DNA of 15,177 bases from an uncultured Candidatus Melainabacteria bacterium (GCA_937891325.1 CALAFU010000032.1:1-15177), one strand, 5' to 3'; shown: positions 1 to 7,323, numbered from the stretch's first letter. Numbers and translations are program-made. The notes: generated from the letters alone by a model not told the origin.

Positions 1-2210
1 AAAGATGTAATTGTTTCAAATACAAGTTCCATTTCCTTTGCTTCTGTTGGGAAGAGGTATTCTTCCTTATATTGAGGGTATTCAGCTTTGATTAATGCTG
101 TAACGTCAGTTTTTACGCCCAATGCTTGCCAAATCTTTTCTGTAATATGTGGCATAATTGGGTGTAATAGTCTCAAAGACATATCTAGAACGTGTTTCAA
201 CATTCTTTGTGTATTTAATTTTAGTTTTTCATCTTGTAATTGAATTTTTGCAATTTCTACGTACCAATCGCAGTAAGAATTCCAGAAGAAATCGTATAAA
301 ACGTGAGCCATTTCACCGATTCTGTAATTCTTGATGTTATCGTTTACAAGTTTTGTTGTTTCGTTTAATTTGTCTAAAATCCACTTGTCAGCGATAGTCA
401 AGCTATTCATATCGATTGGGTTATCATCAACGCCTTCAAGGTTCATCAATACGAAACGAGAAGCGTTCCAAATTTTGTTTGCAAAGTTTCTACCGTATTC
501 AAAACGTTCATCAGAAATCTTAATATCTTGACCACCATAAGTACAAAGTGATGTAAGAGTGAATCTAAGAGCATCACAGCCGTATTTGTCAATGATTTTT
601 ACAGGGTCGATTGTGTTGCCTTTAGATTTAGACATCTTTTGACCTTTTTCGTCTCTGATTAAACCATGAATGTAAACTGTACTAAATGGTGCTTTGTGAG
701 TGAATTCTAAGCCCATTGTAATCATTCTAGCAACCCAGAAGAAAATGATATCAAAACCTGTTACAAGAACTGATGTTGGGTAGAATTTTTTGAAATCATC
801 TGTTTCTGTTTGAGGGAAGCCCATTGTTGAGAATGGCCACAAACCTGATGAGAACCAAGTATCAAGACAGTCTGTATCTTGTGTGTAGTGTTCTGGATCT
901 GGATTTTCTTTTGCAACTACCATTTCGCCTGTTTCGTTGTGGTAGTATGCTGGTATTTGGTGTCCCCACCATAATTGACGAGAAATACACCAATCACGAA
1001 TGTTTTCCATCCAACCTAAGTAGTTTTTAGTCCAACGTTCTGGAACAAATTTAATTCTACCGTCTTTTACAGCAGCGATAGCTTCTTTTGCCAAAGGTTC
1101 CATTTTTACGAACCATTGTTCAGACAATAACGGTTCAATTGTTGTGTTACAACGTTGGCATTTACCTACATTGTGTTCGTGGTCTGTAATTCTTAATAAG
1201 AAGTTTTGGTATTGTAAATCGCCTACGATAGCTTTTCTTGCTTCGTATCTGTCCATTCCTTGATATTTTTCAGGAACTTCTGCACAAGATTTCATTTTAC
1301 CTTGTTCGTCGATAACCCAAATAGGTTTCATGTTGTGACGTTTACCAACTTCATAATCGTTAGGGTCGTGTGCTGGAGTGATTTTTACAGCACCTGTACC
1401 GAAAGATTTATCTACATATTCATCAGCAATGATAGGAATTTCACGTCTTGTTAGTGGAATATAAACTGTTTTGCCGATTAAATCTTTATATTTGAAATCG
1501 TCTGGGTGAACAGCGATTGCAACATCACCAAACATTGTTTCTGGACGAGTTGTAGCAACTACAATAGCGCCTTGTTCGTCTTTAAGTGGGTAAGAGATTT
1601 CCCATAAGTGACCTTGTTCTGTTTCGTATTCTGTTTCAATATCAGAAATAGCTGATTGGCAACGAGGACACCAATTTACGATGTATGCGCCTTTATAAAT
1701 TAAGCCTTTTTCGTATAATTTTACGAAAACTTCTTTAACTGCTTCTGAACAACCTTCATCAAATGTGAAACGTTCTCTTGAACGGTCAAATGATACGCCT
1801 AAACGTTTGCATTGGTCAAGGATTGCAGATTTATGTTCATTAGTCCATTTCCAAGTTTCTTCTAAGAACTTTTCACGTCCTAAATCAAAACGAGTTTTAC
1901 CTTCAGCACGTAATTTCTTTTCTACAACGGCTTGAGTTGCAATACCTGCGTGGTCTGTACCAGGAATCCATAATGCTTCGTAACCAGCCATTCTGTGGTA
2001 ACGAGTTAAGATATCTTGCAAAGTTTCGTCCAAAGCGTGACCCATGTGCAACACACCTGTTACGTTTGGAGGTGGTATTACCATTGAAAATGGAGGTTTA
2101 TTTGATTTTGCATCTGCTTTAAAGTAATCGCCTTTTTCCCAGAATTCATAAATTTCTTTTTCTGTTTCAAGAGCGTTGTAAACTGTTGGTAAATCGTTAA
2201 TATTTGTCAT
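1..2210 (-). CDS. valS: Valyl-tRNA synthetase, C-terminus cut by window edge
   Basis: Cytosolic class I aminoacyl-tRNA synthetase that charges tRNA-Val. The frame is open from the ATG at 2210 to base 1 without a stop (736 codons). A full bacterial ValRS is about 880 residues, so the anticodon-binding tail and the C-terminal coiled coil lie outside the window. Visible features in order: PPPNVTGVLHMGHALD with the HIGH-type signature HMGH at residues 55-58; the CPRC zinc-type knuckle after VNW; the editing (CP1) domain entry VATTRPETMFGD; a second Cys pair (KCQRC); DWCISRQLWWGHQIPA; and the KMSKS loop KMSKSKGN starting at residue 525. The start is supported by an AGGA Shine-Dalgarno 7 nt upstream (2218-2221). 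Divergent from the candidate small RNA promoter. Identity is very secure. Regulation is unclear, and I saw no T-box in the short leader. Confidence 0.97.
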   Translation of the reverse strand, partial: MTNINDLPTVYNALETEKEIYEFWEKGDYFKADAKSNKPPFSMVIPPPNVTGVLHMGHALDETLQDILTRYHRMAGYEALWIPGTDHAGIATQAVVEKKLRAEGKTRFDLGREKFLEETWKWTNEHKSAILDQCKRLGVSFDRSRERFTFDEGCSEAVKEVFVKLYEKGLIYKGAYIVNWCPRCQSAISDIETEYETEQGHLWEISYPLKDEQGAIVVATTRPETMFGDVAIAVHPDDFKYKDLIGKTVYIPLTRREIPIIADEYVDKSFGTGAVKITPAHDPNDYEVGKRHNMKPIWVIDEQGKMKSCAEVPEKYQGMDRYEARKAIVGDLQYQNFLLRITDHEHNVGKCQRCNTTIEPLLSEQWFVKMEPLAKEAIAAVKDGRIKFVPERWTKNYLGWMENIRDWCISRQLWWGHQIPAYYHNETGEMVVAKENPDPEHYTQDTDCLDTWFSSGLWPFSTMGFPQTETDDFKKFYPTSVLVTGFDIIFFWVARMITMGLEFTHKAPFSTVYIHGLIRDEKGQKMSKSKGNTIDPVKIIDKYGCDALRFTLTSLCTYGGQDIKISDERFEYGRNFANKIWNASRFVLMNLEGVDDNPIDMNSLTIADKWILDKLNETTKLVNDNIKNYRIGEMAHVLYDFFWNSYCDWYVEIAKIQLQDEKLKLNTQRMLKHVLDMSLRLLHPIMPHITEKIWQALGVKTDVTALIKAEYPQYKEEYLFPTEAKEMELVFETITS

Positions 2211-2301
2211 TTTTGTTTCCTTTTCTCTTGTTTTAAAATTAACACAAAAACGACTTTGCGTAAAGTTTTCGTTATTTTGCATTTTTTAGACACTTGACTA
2301 A

Positions 2302-2330
2302 TTGGCAAAACGCTTGAGCGGTGCTATTAT
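2302..2330 (+). promoter_or_regulatory. Sigma-70 type promoter of a candidate small RNA
   Basis: TTGGCA at 2302-2307 and TATTAT at 2325-2330, separated by exactly 17 nt, match the housekeeping promoter consensus well. Predicted transcription start is about 2337. No plus-strand gene follows before a terminator, which is why this promoter stands out. An alternative -35, TTGACT at 2294-2299, is 25 nt from the -10 and therefore too far. Confidence 0.55.
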
Positions 2331-2336
2331 TAACAT

Positions 2337-2457
2337 ACTTTCAACAGAGAGCAAATAAAAAGTGAAATTCCAAAATAAATTTTATATTTTATAGTACATC
2401 TTTCCTATGTACTAGAGCCTGCACACGTGTACCAGTGCGGGCTCACCTTTTTATTTT
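2337..2457 (+). ncRNA. Candidate small RNA, about 120 nt
   Basis: Bounded by a good promoter on the left and an intrinsic terminator on the right. The interval has no convincing ORF; the longest reading is a 10-codon GTG ORF at 2362-2394 without a clear RBS. The 5' half is A-rich and looks unstructured. The 3' half carries two directly abutting hairpins. The first is a perfect 8-bp stem, TAGTACAT (2392-2399) with ATGTACTA (2407-2414) around loop CTTTCCT. The second is the terminator stem starting at 2415. I do not recognise it as SRP RNA, 6S, tmRNA or RNase P. Its 3' end reaches the last codons of the convergent gene at 2451, so antisense contact with that mRNA is possible. Inference only. 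Confidence 0.4.
2415..2457 (+). terminator. Rho-independent terminator of the candidate small RNA
   Basis: Stem GAGCCTGCAC (2415-2424) pairs with GTGCGGGCTC (2435-2444), 10 bp with one G-U wobble and a 10-nt loop, followed by ACCTTTTTATTTT. The hairpin is strikingly GC-rich for this region. Read on the minus strand it lacks a T-tract downstream, so it serves mainly the plus strand. Confidence 0.75.
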
Positions 2458-3611
2458 AAGTCTTCGTAAATGCGCGAAATAACTTCTTCCCAAGTTGTTT
2501 TTTGCTTGAAAAGTTTTATGTTTGAATACCAATCGCATTTTGAAATGTCTTTGTGCCAACGCCAATCGTATAAGGTTGGCAAAATTATATATGTTTTTTT
2601 GCCCATTGCACCAGCAAGGTGTCCAACAGAGGTGTCATTACATATTACAACATCTAAATTTGCTATTGCACCAGCTGTATCAGCAAAATCCTTGAAGGTT
2701 GAGCCTAAATCGACAATATCAAATTTTGATTGCAAGTTTTTGATTTCATCATATCCGCCCATAACTTGTACAGAGTAGATTTTAGAGTTTGGTAGTTCAA
2801 AAATTTTGCTAAAACTTTCCGCAGTCATTGCTCTTTCTGCACCAATAAGCGTGTTACCTTGCCATTTTATGCCGATTTTAAGTTTGTCATTATTGAAAAA
2901 TTTTTCTTTATAAATTTTTGTTTCTCTTTTAGAAGCGTGCAAAAATTTGTCTGGATATGCAAAAATGGTTTTGTTATCAAGTCCTAAAAAAAATGGAAGG
3001 CTCATTATTGGGCATTGATAGTCGCTTTCGTTCAAATATTTTTCGTTAATTCTTGCAATAATATGAACATTTGATTCTTTGTTTTCAGCAAACAGTGGTA
3101 ACAATGTCATTTGAGGTTTGAAATAAACCTTTTTAGCCCTTTGTGCAAGCATTTTAACATATCTGTAATACATCAAAGTATCGCCCAAACCCGCTTCGTA
3201 GTATAAATAAACAGTTTTTCCTGTTAAATCTTCTCCATGCCAAAATGGTAGTTGATTTATTTTACCCATAGTAAGTTTTTGTTGCGTTAAAACGGCATGA
3301 GCTTTGCTTACCCTGTATTCAAAAAGAGGAAAACCGCTTACGTAGTCTTTGTTCATGAAGTAAAAAGTTGCTAAAAAGTATTTACCCTCAGTGTCGTTTG
3401 GTTCAAGTTCGACAAATCTTTTCATGCATTCAATAGCTTTTCCCCAATGTTCTGAATAAAAATAGACAAATGCTAAATTAAAATAGACCTCTGGAAGTTG
3501 CGTTGTCATTGACAATATTTCTTCATATTCAGCCATAGACAAAGCATATTCGCCGTTGTCTTTGTGTGCTTTTGCAGAATTAAAAAGTTTTAAAATTCTT
3601 TCTGTATCCAT
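2451..3611 (-). CDS. TPR protein fused to a glycosyltransferase-9-like domain
   Basis: A 386-residue protein with two parts. Residues 1-100 form about three tetratricopeptide repeats (for example EVYFNLAFVYFYSEHWGKAI, residues 41-60). Residues 120-386 resemble the heptosyltransferase-like GT9 fold: a first Rossmann segment with the glycine-rich loop EAGLGDTLMYYRYV (139-152), GIKWQGN (247-253) opening the second domain, and the nucleotide-sugar-side segment VVICNDTSVGHLAGAMGKKT (321-340) followed by DWRW. Proteins with this layout are known in many bacteria and are presumed sugar transferases acting on glycans or proteins; donor and acceptor cannot be read from the sequence. No signal peptide or membrane segment. 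There is no Shine-Dalgarno before the ATG, and an extended -10 box sits 7 nt upstream, suggesting a leaderless mRNA. The adjacent rml genes would fit a role in glycan assembly, but they belong to another transcript. Confidence 0.8.
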   Translation of the reverse strand: MDTERILKLFNSAKAHKDNGEYALSMAEYEEILSMTTQLPEVYFNLAFVYFYSEHWGKAIECMKRFVELEPNDTEGKYFLATFYFMNKDYVSGFPLFEYRVSKAHAVLTQQKLTMGKINQLPFWHGEDLTGKTVYLYYEAGLGDTLMYYRYVKMLAQRAKKVYFKPQMTLLPLFAENKESNVHIIARINEKYLNESDYQCPIMSLPFFLGLDNKTIFAYPDKFLHASKRETKIYKEKFFNNDKLKIGIKWQGNTLIGAERAMTAESFSKIFELPNSKIYSVQVMGGYDEIKNLQSKFDIVDLGSTFKDFADTAGAIANLDVVICNDTSVGHLAGAMGKKTYIILPTLYDWRWHKDISKCDWYSNIKLFKQKTTWEEVISRIYEDLK

Positions 3612-3618
3612 AATTTTG

Positions 3619-3627
3619 ATTATATCA
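3619..3627 (-). promoter_or_regulatory. Extended -10 promoter, leaderless configuration
   Basis: On the minus strand the sequence reads TGATATAAT, a perfect extended -10 element (TGnTATAAT). Only 7 nt separate it from the A of the ATG at 3611, so transcription would begin at or next to the start codon. No good -35 is visible, as is usual for extended -10 promoters. The region is very AT-rich, so chance occurrence is possible. Confidence 0.4.
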
Positions 3628-3657
3628 TATTTTTCAAAATAAAATTAAAATCTTTAT

Positions 3658-3675
3658 GTATATTTTGTAATATAC
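3658..3675. repeat. 18-bp inverted repeat in a divergent promoter region
   Basis: GTATATT (3658-3664) and AATATAC (3669-3675) are perfect complements around TTGT. It lies between the two divergent promoters, just upstream of the -35 at 3688, a usual place for a regulator site. It is AT-only except at its ends, so it may be incidental. Confidence 0.3.
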
Positions 3676-3687
3676 CTGAAATGATAA

Positions 3688-3716
3688 TTGCATATTAGAT
3701 TTAAAAATGATAGAAT
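3688..3716 (+). promoter_or_regulatory. Promoter of the SIMPL-DUF4186 operon
   Basis: TTGCAT at 3688-3693 and TAGAAT at 3711-3716 with a 17-nt spacer. Predicted start near 3723, giving a leader of about 20 nt before the ATG at 3743. The promoter position excludes the in-frame upstream start at 3707. Confidence 0.5.
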
Positions 3717-3742
3717 ATCTTGAGAAAATAAGGAGAAAAAGT

Positions 3743-4474
3743 ATGTACGAAAAAATTAGAGATTTTCAATTAGCAATTTTAGGTGTATGTATTGCAATTG
3801 GCGCAATTTTTGCGGCTTTAATTGCAACAAACAACCTTTCAAATAACAACATTCAAGTTACAGGTTCTGCTTACGAAATCGTAAAGTCTGATTCTGCAAA
3901 TTGGACTTTAACTATTACAGCAAAAGAACCAACAAGATTACAAGCGTACAAAACGGTTCAAAAACAAATCCCAGAGGTTAAAAAATATCTAGTTTCAAAA
4001 GGTATTCAAGAAAGTCAAATTGAGTTGTTGTTATCAAACTCTTATGAAACTTACAAGACTAATCCAAATACAGGTTATGGAACAAATATTGTTGACAATT
4101 ATGTTTATCAACAACCGATTAAAATCTCAACAACTGATGTAGAAAAAGTTAAAGAATTATCTACTGCATATCAAGTACTTTTTGAAAAAGGCATTAACGT
4201 TGCAAGTTCAGGAGACCCTCAATATCACTACTCTAAACTTGCTGACTTGAAGGTTTCTTTATTAGAAAAAGCTACAAAAGATGCTAAAAATAGAGCAAAA
4301 TCAATGTTGAAATCAAATCACAACCGCGTAGGTAAAATTCGTTCTGCAAAAATGGGCGTATTCCAAATTACTCCTGTTGATTCAAATGATGTAAGTGATT
4401 CTGGTTACAACGATTTAAGTTCTATCGAAAAGAAAGTTACAGCTGTTGCAAACGTAAGTTTTGCAATTAAATAA
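3743..4474 (+). CDS. SIMPL domain (DUF541, YggE-like) membrane-anchored protein
   Basis: A 243-residue protein. It has a short basic N-terminus (MYEKIRDF), one hydrophobic helix at about residues 9-28 acting as uncleaved anchor or signal, then an extracytoplasmic SIMPL domain beginning IQVTGSAYEIVKSDSANWTL. The domain has the family features: an early G-x-A/G-x-x-x-V segment, a central part where residues are compared pairwise over consecutive steps (LQAYKTVQKQIPEVKKYLVS), the ALxxATKDAKNRA-type helix (here LLEKATKDAKNRAKSMLKSN) and a C-terminal VTAVANVSFAIK strand. SIMPL proteins are linked to oxidative-stress tolerance in E. coli (YggE) and to periplasmic or outer-membrane functions elsewhere, with no defined biochemical activity. 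The ATG at 3743 is chosen because AGGAG lies at 3731-3735 and an upstream start would fall in the promoter. First gene of a two-gene operon. Confidence 0.85.
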   Translation: MYEKIRDFQLAILGVCIAIGAIFAALIATNNLSNNNIQVTGSAYEIVKSDSANWTLTITAKEPTRLQAYKTVQKQIPEVKKYLVSKGIQESQIELLLSNSYETYKTNPNTGYGTNIVDNYVYQQPIKISTTDVEKVKELSTAYQVLFEKGINVASSGDPQYHYSKLADLKVSLLEKATKDAKNRAKSMLKSNHNRVGKIRSAKMGVFQITPVDSNDVSDSGYNDLSSIEKKVTAVANVSFAIK

Positions 4475-4475
4475 T

Positions 4476-4823
4476 ATGGACATATTTGACAAATTAGCAA
4501 CTTCAAAATTTAGAAGTAAATTCAAACTTAAACAAAAAGATTTCGATTACATTGAGCAAAAAGGGCTTGATGTAATCGAATCGCATGCAAAAGATTTCAT
4601 TGCAAAAAGAATTGCACCTGCTGTTATTCCAAATGACGGAAAGCAAACTCCAATGCGAGGACACCCTGTTTTTATAGCCCAACACGCAACTGCAACTTGT
4701 TGTCGAGGTTGTATTTCAAAATGGCATAAGTTTCCACAAGGTACAGAATTAACCTCTGAACAGCAAGAATATTTTGTAAAAATAATTATGACGTGGATTA
4801 AAAAGCAATTACTTGCTAATTAA
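4476..4823 (+). CDS. DUF4186 family protein
   Basis: A 115-residue soluble protein. The conserved core RGHPVFIAQHATATCCRGCI followed by SKWH (residues 61-84) holds a cluster of potential metal ligands: H63, H70, C75, C76, C79 and H84. This matches the DUF4186 family, whose function is unknown; metal binding is inference from the Cys/His pattern. The ATG at 4476 follows the previous stop codon by one base and has no Shine-Dalgarno, so it is probably translated by re-initiation from the SIMPL gene. A TTG start at 4461 in the same frame is possible but less likely. The 3' end overlaps the convergent rmlA by 15 bp. Confidence 0.8.
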   Translation: MDIFDKLATSKFRSKFKLKQKDFDYIEQKGLDVIESHAKDFIAKRIAPAVIPNDGKQTPMRGHPVFIAQHATATCCRGCISKWHKFPQGTELTSEQQEYFVKIIMTWIKKQLLAN

Positions 4824-5684
4824 ACGTTTTACATAATTGAAATATTCGTTGTTTTTGTAAGGTTTGATGTGTTCTTCAAGTTGTTCTTTAGTTACAAACC
4901 CTTTTCTATATGCAACTTCTTCAAGGCACGCAATTTTGATACCTTGGTTTTCTTCAATTGTTTGAACGTATTGACCTGCTTGAATTAGAGACTTGTGAGT
5001 TCCTGTATCAAGCCAAGCAAAACCACGTCCTAAAACTTCAACTTGAAGTTTATCGTTTTCTAAATAAATTTTATTCAAATCTGTGATTTCTAATTCCCCA
5101 CGAGCAGATGGTTTCATTGTTTTAACGTATTTGCAAACATTGTTTGGATAGAAATACAAGCCTGTTACAGCATAATTTGATTTTGGTTCTTTTGGTTTTT
5201 CTTCCAAGGAAATTGCTTTTTTGTTACTGTCAAATTCAACAACTCCAAATCTTTCTGGGTCATGAACTTCGTATGCAAAAACAGTTGCTTGTTGTTGGTT
5301 TGAAACATTGTCAATTGCTCTATGTAAAGCTCCTGAGAAGCCTTGACCGTAAAAGATGTTATCACCTAAAATCATTGCAACATCATCATCGCCAATAAAT
5401 TCTTCGCCTAAAATGAAGGCTTGAGCAAGTCCGTCTGGTGAAGGTTGAACCTTATATGAGAACTTAACCCCAAATTGTTCGCCTGTACCTAATAATTTTT
5501 CAAAGTTTGGTAAATCTTGAGGTGTTGAAATGATTAATATATCTCTAATTCCAGCTAACATTAAAACTGAAATTGGGTGATAAATCATCGGTTTATCATA
5601 AATTGGTAACAGTTGTTTTGAAACAACCATTGTAGATGGATATAATCTAGTTCCAGCGCCACCGGCAAGAACAATACCTTTCAT
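4809..5684 (-). CDS. rmlA: Glucose-1-phosphate thymidylyltransferase
   Basis: Joins dTTP and glucose-1-phosphate to make dTDP-glucose, the first step of dTDP-deoxysugar synthesis; cytosolic. Full length at 291 residues. Visible motifs: the nucleotide-binding loop GGAGTR (8-13) with R13; K23 in VSKQLLPIYDKP; the metal aspartate D108 in ILGDNIFYG; K163 in SLEEKPKEP; and D226 in AWLDTGTH. These correspond to the Arg, Asp, Lys and Asp set known in RmlA active sites. The RBS AAGGAG is about 6 nt before the ATG. The start is 13 bp after the rmlB stop, so this is the last gene of rmlC-rmlB-rmlA. Also called rfbA. Confidence 0.96.
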   Translation of the reverse strand: MKGIVLAGGAGTRLYPSTMVVSKQLLPIYDKPMIYHPISVLMLAGIRDILIISTPQDLPNFEKLLGTGEQFGVKFSYKVQPSPDGLAQAFILGEEFIGDDDVAMILGDNIFYGQGFSGALHRAIDNVSNQQQATVFAYEVHDPERFGVVEFDSNKKAISLEEKPKEPKSNYAVTGLYFYPNNVCKYVKTMKPSARGELEITDLNKIYLENDKLQVEVLGRGFAWLDTGTHKSLIQAGQYVQTIEENQGIKIACLEEVAYRKGFVTKEQLEEHIKPYKNNEYFNYVKRLISK

Positions 5685-5697
5685 TTTGACTCCTTTT

Positions 5698-6681
5698 TTA
5701 TTTTAAAGCGTTCTTCTTTTCTTCAATATGTTTCATCCAATCTTGGTGTTTTAAGTACCAATCAATAGTTAATTTGATACCTTCTTCAAATGTAATTGAA
5801 GGTTCCCAACCAAGTTCAGATGTGATTTTATCGTTTGCAATTGCATAACGTCTATCGTGACCTAATCTATCCGCAACGTGTTCAATAGAGCTTTCATCTT
5901 TACCCATTGCGTCTAAAATAAGGTGTGTAATTTCCATATTTGTTTTTTCATTGTGTCCGCCAATGTTATAGACTTCGCCGATTTTACCTTTATGTAAAAC
6001 TACATCTATTGCTTCACAGTGGTCATATACATATAACCAATCACGAACATTTAAGCCGTCACCATATACAGGAACTTTTTCGCCCTTTAATAATTTTGAA
6101 ATAAAGAATGGGATAAGTTTTTCTGGATATTGGTATGGTCCGTAATTGTTTGAACATCTTGTGTTCAAAACAGGTAGACCATAAGTTTCATAATATGCTC
6201 TTACAAGCAAATCTGCACTTGCTTTTGATGCTGAATAAGGTGAATTAGGCTGGATTGGAGTTGTTTCATAGAAATAACCTGTTTTTCCTAATGTGCCGTA
6301 AACTTCATCTGTAGAAACTTGCAAATACCTTTCGATGCCAAGTTCTTTGCAGGCTTGTAATAAATTTAAAGTACCTTGAACGTTTGATTCAACAAAGATT
6401 TCAGGGTGTTTGATTGAATTGTCAACGTGAGATTCTGCGGCAAAGTTTACAACATAATCGCAATCTTTGATTAATTCTCTAACTAAATCGTGGTCGCAGA
6501 TATTGCCATGTACAAATTTGTAATTCGGATTGTCTTTTATGTCATCTAAATTTTCTAAATTACCGCAATATGTAAGTGCATCAAGATTTATAACTTTGTA
6601 ATCAGGGTGTTTTTTTAAGATGTGTCTCACAAAACAGCTACCAATGAAACCAGCACCGCCTGTTACCAACATTGTTTTCAT
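5698..6681 (-). CDS. rmlB: dTDP-glucose 4,6-dehydratase
   Basis: Extended short-chain dehydrogenase that converts dTDP-glucose to dTDP-4-keto-6-deoxyglucose using bound NAD; cytosolic. 327 residues, usual length. NAD-binding Rossmann loop GGAGFIG (8-14), substrate and catalytic segment STDEVYG with T124, D125 and E126, and the YxxxK pair Y149 and K153 in SPYSASKAS. NNYGPYQYPEKLIPFF and YGDGLNVRDWLYVYD are family signatures. Its ATG overlaps the rmlC stop codon by one base (TAATG), indicating translational coupling. Also called rfbB. Confidence 0.96.
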   Translation of the reverse strand: MKTMLVTGGAGFIGSCFVRHILKKHPDYKVINLDALTYCGNLENLDDIKDNPNYKFVHGNICDHDLVRELIKDCDYVVNFAAESHVDNSIKHPEIFVESNVQGTLNLLQACKELGIERYLQVSTDEVYGTLGKTGYFYETTPIQPNSPYSASKASADLLVRAYYETYGLPVLNTRCSNNYGPYQYPEKLIPFFISKLLKGEKVPVYGDGLNVRDWLYVYDHCEAIDVVLHKGKIGEVYNIGGHNEKTNMEITHLILDAMGKDESSIEHVADRLGHDRRYAIANDKITSELGWEPSITFEEGIKLTIDWYLKHQDWMKHIEEKKNALK

Positions 6682-7238
6682 TAAATCAGTTCCTCTTTGT
6701 TTATATCTTTAAATTTCGGTTGTACTTTATCTTTTTCGCTCAAAATTGGTTCAAAATCTATTTCCCAATTAATGTTTATATCTTCATCACTCCATAAAAT
6801 ACCTCTGTCAGCACTTGGAGCGTATTCGCCACCTGTTTTGTAAAGTAGTTCAACTTCATCAGTTAATGCTACAAAACCGTGTGCAAAGCCGTTTGGAATG
6901 AATAACATGTGTTTGTTTTCTTCTGATAATTCAACTTTTACATATTGTCCGTATGTTTTTGAGTCTTTTCTGATATCAACGGCAACGTCATAAATTCTAC
7001 CTTTAGAGCATCTTACAAGTTTTGCTTGTCCATAAGGTTTGGCTTGATAGTGTAATCCTCTAAGTACGCCTTTTGTTGATTTGGAGTGGTTATCTTGAAC
7101 AAATTCTTCAGTAATTCCATTGGCAAAGAAGTCGGATTTTTTGTATGTTTCCATAAAAAATCCTCTGTTATCGCCAAAAACTTTCGGTTTTACAAGAATT
7201 ACGTCCTCAATCTTTTGTTTCTCAAATTCAAATGGCAT
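6681..7238 (-). CDS. rmlC: dTDP-4-dehydrorhamnose 3,5-epimerase
   Basis: Cupin-fold epimerase acting at C3 and C5 of dTDP-4-keto-6-deoxyglucose; cytosolic. From the chosen ATG it is 185 residues, the normal family size. Catalytic candidates are H63 in GVLRGLHYQ (general base), D170 in LSEKDKVQP (its Asp partner) and Y133 in ELLYKTGGEY (acid). DNRGFFMETY near the N-terminus and IPNGFAHGFVAL are family signatures. The frame is open to a start at 7298, but that adds 20 atypical residues and overlaps a likely promoter, so MPFEFEKQ at 7238 is preferred. A purine-rich AGGAAAGGG lies about 12 nt upstream, further than usual. First gene of the rmlCBA block; rmlD is not in the window. Confidence 0.93.
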   Translation of the reverse strand: MPFEFEKQKIEDVILVKPKVFGDNRGFFMETYKKSDFFANGITEEFVQDNHSKSTKGVLRGLHYQAKPYGQAKLVRCSKGRIYDVAVDIRKDSKTYGQYVKVELSEENKHMLFIPNGFAHGFVALTDEVELLYKTGGEYAPSADRGILWSDEDININWEIDFEPILSEKDKVQPKFKDINKEELI

Positions 7239-7263
7239 ATTAAATATGAACCCTTTCCTATTA

Positions 7264-7298
7264 ATGATTATTAAATCATAATTTACGAAATAGAACAA
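7264..7298 (-). promoter_or_regulatory. Possible rmlCBA promoter with overlapping inverted repeat
   Basis: On the minus strand TTGTTC (7298-7293) and TTTAAT (7275-7270) are 17 nt apart. The -10 sits in an inverted repeat ATGATT (7264-7269) / AATCAT (7274-7279), a layout typical of a repressor site. Both box matches are only moderate and the region is AT-rich. Confidence 0.3.
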
Positions 7299-7323
7299 GC
7301 AACAAAATATGCTAAATGTTGCT
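7298..7323 (-). terminator. Weak hairpin at the nitrilase stop codon
   Basis: A perfect 7-bp stem, AGCAACA on the minus strand (7323-7317) pairing with TGTTGCT (7304-7298), includes part of the nitrilase stop codon. The tract after it (TGTTCTATTT) is only moderately T-rich. It may partly terminate the upstream transcript before the rmlCBA promoter. Confidence 0.25.

Noticed and set aside
331..2122. Several plus-strand ORFs of 60-70 codons opposite valS
   Set aside because: They are antisense shadows of the well-conserved ValRS frame, without ribosome-binding sites or recognisable domains.
2211..2340. T-box riboswitch for valS
   Set aside because: The leader on the minus strand is short and I found no specifier hairpin, T-box sequence or antiterminator.
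2362..2394. 10-codon GTG ORF inside the candidate small RNA
   Set aside because: No Shine-Dalgarno at a useful distance, no downstream gene to regulate, and such short ORFs are expected by chance.
3707..3742. Upstream ATG for the SIMPL protein
   Set aside because: It lies inside the predicted promoter, whereas the ATG at 3743 has AGGAG at ideal spacing and places the membrane helix close to the N-terminus.
7239..7298. Longer RmlC start giving 205 residues
   Set aside because: The extra 20 residues are not typical of the family and overlap a probable promoter; the shorter start gives the normal 185-residue length.
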